This document shows, in pieces, positions 48,293-51,565 of a stretch of DNA of 51,565 bases (the stretch's first letter is position 1; each line of letters opens with the position of its first letter). The translations under genes were made by a program, and so were the position numbers. The stretch covers positions 1 through 51,565 of the forward strand of contig NZ_BMDI01000005.1 of the NCBI RefSeq assembly GCF_014635705.1, in the 5' to 3' direction. Below the pieces are notes generated by a model, which saw only the letters and a list, made by a program, of their open reading frames with translations, was not told where the DNA came from and made no database searches. This stretch comes from Oxalicibacterium faecigallinarum. Its GTDB lineage: Bacteria; Pseudomonadota; Gammaproteobacteria; Burkholderiales; Burkholderiaceae_D.

Positions 48293-49111
48293 ATGAGCGC
48301 AGATGAACGGGATTGGTATCGAGAACGGGCCGCGAAAACCATGCGGGATCATTACTATGACCCGAAGGTGTTTCGCGGTTCGCGGGAGGTTCGTTCAGAA
48401 CAACCCCGTATCACCTTTTTGCAGTTCATCATCGCCAATTCGCTGCCCTACGCCCTTCTGATTGTCGCGGGAACGGTCTGGCAAATTGCACACGGGGCAA
48501 CTCCACACGACGCCCTCTTGATGGCCACTCAATGGCTCAAGGGTTTCGTGTTGAGCCATCCGGCCTTGTGTCTCCTGATGGTGGCCGGTGCGGCCTTCTA
48601 CATGACAAAGCCGCGCCTGGCCGGCATGGTTTATACCTGGCTCGGGATCGGGTTCCTGTGCTTTGTTGCCTTTGACTACTTCGGCAACAAGCGTGTCTCC
48701 ACGGCTGCGCCGCGAGCAAGCGAGCAGCCGCGCGTGGCCACCATGAGCGTGCCAAAGAATCAGCGCGGGCACTATGAGACGCCGGGCAGCATCAACGGCC
48801 AGCCTGTCACCTTCATTGTGGATACCGGCGCGGGCCTGACATCCGTTCCTGGCTCGCTGGCCAAGCCCTTGGGCATCACATCATGCGAGCCTCGCCAGTT
48901 CAGCACGGCGGCCGGCGAGGTCTTCGGGTGTGTCGCCACAGTAGCAGAAGTGGTTTTCGGTTCCTTCCGTGCCCACAACGTCCAAGTTGCCGTAATGCCC
49001 ACCATGAACGGCCCTGCATTGCTGGGCATGAACATCCTGGGGATGGTGCAGATCGAGCAGCGCGGATCGGCGCTGCTGTTCTCCACCACCCATTTCCGAG
49101 AAGACGATTGA
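48293..49111 (+). CDS. Membrane retropepsin-like aspartic protease
   Basis: 272 aa. Three membrane helices (about residues 38-62, 83-102, 107-127), then a clan AA protease domain with catalytic FIVDTGAGLTSVP, a flap-like region (FSTAAGEVFGC) and ALLGMNILGMVQIEQRG near the end. These single-domain enzymes dimerise. Substrate unknown. A soluble paralogue is encoded at 50285. Confidence 0.85.
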   Translation: MSADERDWYRERAAKTMRDHYYDPKVFRGSREVRSEQPRITFLQFIIANSLPYALLIVAGTVWQIAHGATPHDALLMATQWLKGFVLSHPALCLLMVAGAAFYMTKPRLAGMVYTWLGIGFLCFVAFDYFGNKRVSTAAPRASEQPRVATMSVPKNQRGHYETPGSINGQPVTFIVDTGAGLTSVPGSLAKPLGITSCEPRQFSTAAGEVFGCVATVAEVVFGSFRAHNVQVAVMPTMNGPALLGMNILGMVQIEQRGSALLFSTTHFREDD

Positions 49112-49137
49112 ACGTCAAGAACAACAAGGAGGAAAAC

Positions 49138-49890
49138 ATGCGTCACCTTCCGCTTTACCTGCTTCTGGCCGCTGCGGCCGGCTGCGCACTGCCGGCGCTG
49201 GCCAGTTCTGATGCGGTGCCAGTTGATGCACCGGCCGCTGTTGCGGCCGCTCCGGCCGCCGAGGTCAAGGTGGCCATCACCGGCCACATCGACTTGGCTG
49301 CTGATCGAGGGCGCAAGGTCTTCATCGAATTCCTGGCCAGTCCGAGGCTGACGGCCGCCGTGCGGGCCTCGCTGGCCTCCAGCGGCTTCGAGCTGGTGGA
49401 CAGCCGCGAGCAGGCCGACGTGGTGTACGAGCTGGATGGTGCCTTCCAGGCGCTGCGCCCCGCAACCCGGCGTACCGCCGAGGTTCGCGTGGGCGACTAT
49501 GCCGAGAACCCCGCGCCCTTGGCCACCAAGAGCGGCCGGGGCGGCTCCGTGATGCTGTCGCTGAACCCCCTGGCCATGCTGGTCGGCACGATTGCATCCA
49601 ATGTCGGGAATGCGACCGGCGCGCAGGACTCGGTGAACGCGGCCACGGCCGGTGACCCGGACGGCAAATGCCTGTCGCGCTGCGAGACGTGGCGCTACCG
49701 TCAGCGCAATGTCGTCAACATGACGCGCAAGGCAGGCACCACGGAACAGAAGTGCTCCGTCCTCGCCACAACCGAGGATGCCGAGCTGGTGCCGGCGCGA
49801 CTCATCCAGTCGTCCCTTGCGGGCTTGCAGGAGGCCGCTGGCTTGATTGTGGCCCTGGGCCTCTCCGCTGATCCTGCTTTGGCGAAATGA
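49138..49890 (+). CDS. Exported protein of unknown function (250 aa)
   Basis: ATG 49138 with AAGGAGG upstream. Signal peptide (to about residue 23, ALA; a lipobox-like AAGC lies at residues 13-16). Mature part: Ala/Val/Pro-rich linker, then VAITGHIDLAADRGRKVFIEFLASPRLTAAVRASLASSGFELVDSREQADVVYELDGAF, a pattern recalling outer-membrane assembly or TraT-like lipoproteins. I cannot name the family. It overlaps the DUF1294 gene by four bases. Confidence 0.65.
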   Translation: MRHLPLYLLLAAAAGCALPALASSDAVPVDAPAAVAAAPAAEVKVAITGHIDLAADRGRKVFIEFLASPRLTAAVRASLASSGFELVDSREQADVVYELDGAFQALRPATRRTAEVRVGDYAENPAPLATKSGRGGSVMLSLNPLAMLVGTIASNVGNATGAQDSVNAATAGDPDGKCLSRCETWRYRQRNVVNMTRKAGTTEQKCSVLATTEDAELVPARLIQSSLAGLQEAAGLIVALGLSADPALAK

Positions 49891-50288
49891 ACGCGCCGGG
49901 CCTGTCACTGGCGGATCGCTTTTGGATCGCCCATCGCTGGGCCGCTTTCGGGCTGGGTGCGGTGTTCCTTATGGGTGTGATTGTCGCCGGCATCGCCGGG
50001 CGTATCCGGCCGCACTACGCTTGGGCCTATGCGCTCATGAGCAACTTGGCCTTTCTGGCATACGGCCTCGACAAGTCGGCGGCCGTTGCCAACCGTTGGC
50101 GCTGGTCTGAAAAGGCTTTGCACTGGATCGAGCTGCTATGCGGCTGGCCCGGTGCATTGATTGGACAACATGCCTTCCGCCACAAGTCGCGGAAGGCTTC
50201 CTTTTTGTTTTTCACATGGCTGGCCAGCGCCGCGAACGCCGCTGTTTTCGCGCACTTGGCTGGCTTCTATCGTTGGAGTTGGCAATGA
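49887..50288 (+). CDS. DUF1294 membrane protein
   Basis: 133 aa, four hydrophobic segments. The stretch FLAYGLDKSAAVANRWRWSEKALHWIELLCGWPGALIGQHAFRHKSRKASF is diagnostic of DUF1294. Function unknown. Overlapping start and stop with both neighbours. Confidence 0.82.
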   Translation: MNAPGLSLADRFWIAHRWAAFGLGAVFLMGVIVAGIAGRIRPHYAWAYALMSNLAFLAYGLDKSAAVANRWRWSEKALHWIELLCGWPGALIGQHAFRHKSRKASFLFFTWLASAANAAVFAHLAGFYRWSWQ

Positions 50289-50812
50289 ACGCTACTCGCG
50301 CCCTTGTGGCCCTGATGGCCTGCTTTGCCCTTGGAGCCTCGCACGCGCAGCAGCGCGAATACATCATCTACGATGGCCAGAGCTACCCCGGCGACCAGCT
50401 CGACGTTGCGGCCGCCTCTCCCGTGATGGTCAAGCCGGCGCAGCGCCTGGGCAACGGGGACTACTCCATCCCGCGCGCTGCGGATGGTCACTACTACATC
50501 GCCGGGGCCGTCAACGGCTTTCCCGTGGTCTTCATGGTGGACACCGGAGCGCGATTCACGACGCTGCCGGTCAAGCTCGCCCGCAATGCTGGTATCCGCG
50601 CCGGCCGCGCAACATCCTTTGACACGGCCGCAGGCCGTGAACGTGGTGGCATCACTGCGGCCAACACGGTGATCGTCGGCCCCTTCGCTGTTGAGGGTGC
50701 GGCTATCGCAGTCCTGGAGCGCCTTTCAGCTCCGCTGCTGGGGATGGACGTGCTCAACCGCTTCCAGATCGCCTATTCGGGCGGCTTCATGATCTTGCGG
50801 GGCGGCCGATGA
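50285..50812 (+). CDS. Exported retropepsin-like aspartic protease
   Basis: 175 aa. Signal peptide (after SHA), then the catalytic motif VFMVDTGARFTTLP, SFDTAAGRERGG, and PLLGMDVLNRFQIAYSGG. Same family as the membrane enzyme at 48293, without the membrane helices, so probably periplasmic. Confidence 0.85.
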   Translation: MNATRALVALMACFALGASHAQQREYIIYDGQSYPGDQLDVAAASPVMVKPAQRLGNGDYSIPRAADGHYYIAGAVNGFPVVFMVDTGARFTTLPVKLARNAGIRAGRATSFDTAAGRERGGITAANTVIVGPFAVEGAAIAVLERLSAPLLGMDVLNRFQIAYSGGFMILRGGR

Positions 50813-51456
50813 CGCCGGTAGCGGCGCGCGCGTGGGTTCGGCTTCCTTCTGGCCGTCGCCTCGACCTCATCAATCCCGATCCCGGCGCGTGGCTCGACAG
50901 TGACCTTGCCTTGCGTTTGGCGAGGACGTACCGCTGGGGTGGGGAATCGTCATGGCCCCTGCCCCTCTCCGTGGCCCAGCATTCGCTCCTGGTGCTCGCT
51001 TTGCGCCGGCAGTGGAGCGACACCCCTTTGACGCCCTCTGACGCGCTCCTGGAGCTTCTACACGATGCCGAGGAAGGTTTCCTTGGGTTCGACTGTATTT
51101 CCCCCTTGAAAGACGTGCTGGGCCTTTCCTTTCGGGCTGTTTCGTCTCGCCTGATGGCTGCGGTTTCAGATCGGTATGAGCTGCGCACTTGGTCGCCGGC
51201 AGCGCACGCCGCCCACAAGCGGGCCGACTCGGTGGCGGCCGCTTCAGAGGCTGTGCATTGCATTGGCTGGCCAGCTCATGAAGTCCGCGATGTCCTGGGC
51301 ATCGTGCATCCTGTCCTCGATGTCGATCCACTGGCTGACATCTACGATTGCCGGCCGTGGGAGCCGTGGGCGGCTGACGTTGCGGCCGAGCGGTTCCTGG
51401 ACGCGCTGGAGTCGTTGCGTGCCGCTGTGCATGGGCAGATCGAGGCGCAAGCGTGA
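50809..51456 (+). CDS. HD-domain phosphohydrolase
   Basis: 215 aa. Metal-binding His in LSVAQHS, the HD pair in LLHDAEEGFLG, and Asp in HKRADSVAAASEA, the order of a YfbR-like HD hydrolase acting on nucleotides. N-terminal VRLPSGRRLDLINPDP is typical of the plasmid-borne members. It overlaps the protease stop by four bases and is the last recognisable gene in the window. Confidence 0.85.
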   Translation: MTPVAARAWVRLPSGRRLDLINPDPGAWLDSDLALRLARTYRWGGESSWPLPLSVAQHSLLVLALRRQWSDTPLTPSDALLELLHDAEEGFLGFDCISPLKDVLGLSFRAVSSRLMAAVSDRYELRTWSPAAHAAHKRADSVAAASEAVHCIGWPAHEVRDVLGIVHPVLDVDPLADIYDCRPWEPWAADVAAERFLDALESLRAAVHGQIEAQA

Positions 51457-51565
51457 CCCCTGGGCGTCTCCCCTGCGGGGCCGGGCTTTCGTGCTGCGCA
51501 TCGAGCCGCCTGTGGCGTCTCGCCCCTTCGGGCGTCAATCCCTGACGCCTCCGCGCCGTGCCGGC

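Noticed and set aside
46757-48352. Minus-strand open frame of 531 codons opposite HU and the OmpA fusion
   Set aside because: Arg/Gly/His-rich translation without domain pattern; HU and OmpA motifs on the plus strand leave no doubt about the coding strand.
1-51565. Replication initiator, ParA/ParB partition pair, integrase, IS element, rRNA or tRNA
   Set aside because: I looked for their motifs and found none that I can support. The serine recombinase is of the small resolvase type and is not evidence for a chromosomal integration site.

Overview
This window looks like the backbone of a large, GC-rich conjugative plasmid (or a plasmid-derived integrative element) from a Gram-negative bacterium. 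A beta- or gammaproteobacterial host is most likely. The reasons are a complete F-type type IV secretion system, a MOBF relaxase, a coupling protein, abundant signal peptides and lipoproteins, a KorA/TrfB-like regulator and plasmid-type stability genes. I see no replication initiator, no ParA/ParB pair, no insertion sequence, no rRNA or tRNA and no resistance genes, so the window is probably only part of the replicon.

Layout. 1-6.2 kb: leading-region genes (DUF3560-methyltransferase fusion, RadC/JAB protein, several small unknowns, a small serine recombinase). 6.2-8.3 kb: mostly non-coding DNA with strong secondary-structure signals and two small minus-strand genes; it holds the best oriT candidate. 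8.3-14.0 kb: a DNA-processing operon (RHH relaxosome protein, TraD/TrwB-like coupling protein, a stand-alone DsbD-alpha-like protein, TraI/TrwC-like relaxase). 14.1-17.3 kb: a sensory module (RHH protein, membrane protein with a YheO-like PAS domain, DUF1805 protein, histidine kinase, convergent NarL-type response regulator). 17.3-17.7 kb: regulatory region with a possible small RNA, a terminator and an operator. 17.7-37.5 kb: one long, tightly overlapping F-type T4SS operon (lytic transglycosylase, TraA-L-E-K-B, DsbC, TraV, TraC, TrbI, S26 peptidase, TraW, TraU, TrbC, a TraN split over two genes, TraF, TraH, TraG). 37.5-41.0 kb: two minus-strand small exported or membrane proteins (possible entry exclusion), a KorA-like regulator, an M48 protease and a Cas4-like split nuclease pair. 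41.0-46.3 kb: VbhA/Fic and antitoxin/zeta toxin modules whose toxins share one C-terminal domain, then a DUF1173 protein. 46.3-51.5 kb: HAD protein, mini zinc-ribbon protein, HU, a winged-helix/OmpA fusion, two retropepsin-like proteases, DUF1294 and HD-domain proteins.

How it fits together. The relaxosome genes and coupling protein deliver DNA to the F-type channel. DsbD-alpha, DsbC and TraF form a plausible redox chain for the cysteine-rich TraU/TraN/TraH/TraV proteins. The two-component module lies directly between the relaxase and T4SS operons, which suggests that transfer is gated by a signal.

The most unusual signals are these. (1) A 16-bp palindrome, CTTTCGCNNGCGAAAG, occurs 13 times (11 exact), about every 1-5 kb and mostly inside genes. 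(2) Two ~148-bp structured elements differ by compensatory changes. (3) Two unrelated toxins carry the same C-terminal domain. (4) The sensory module sits next to a possible small RNA. The last ~110 bases (51457-51565) contain only short GC-rich hairpins and no gene that I can support.
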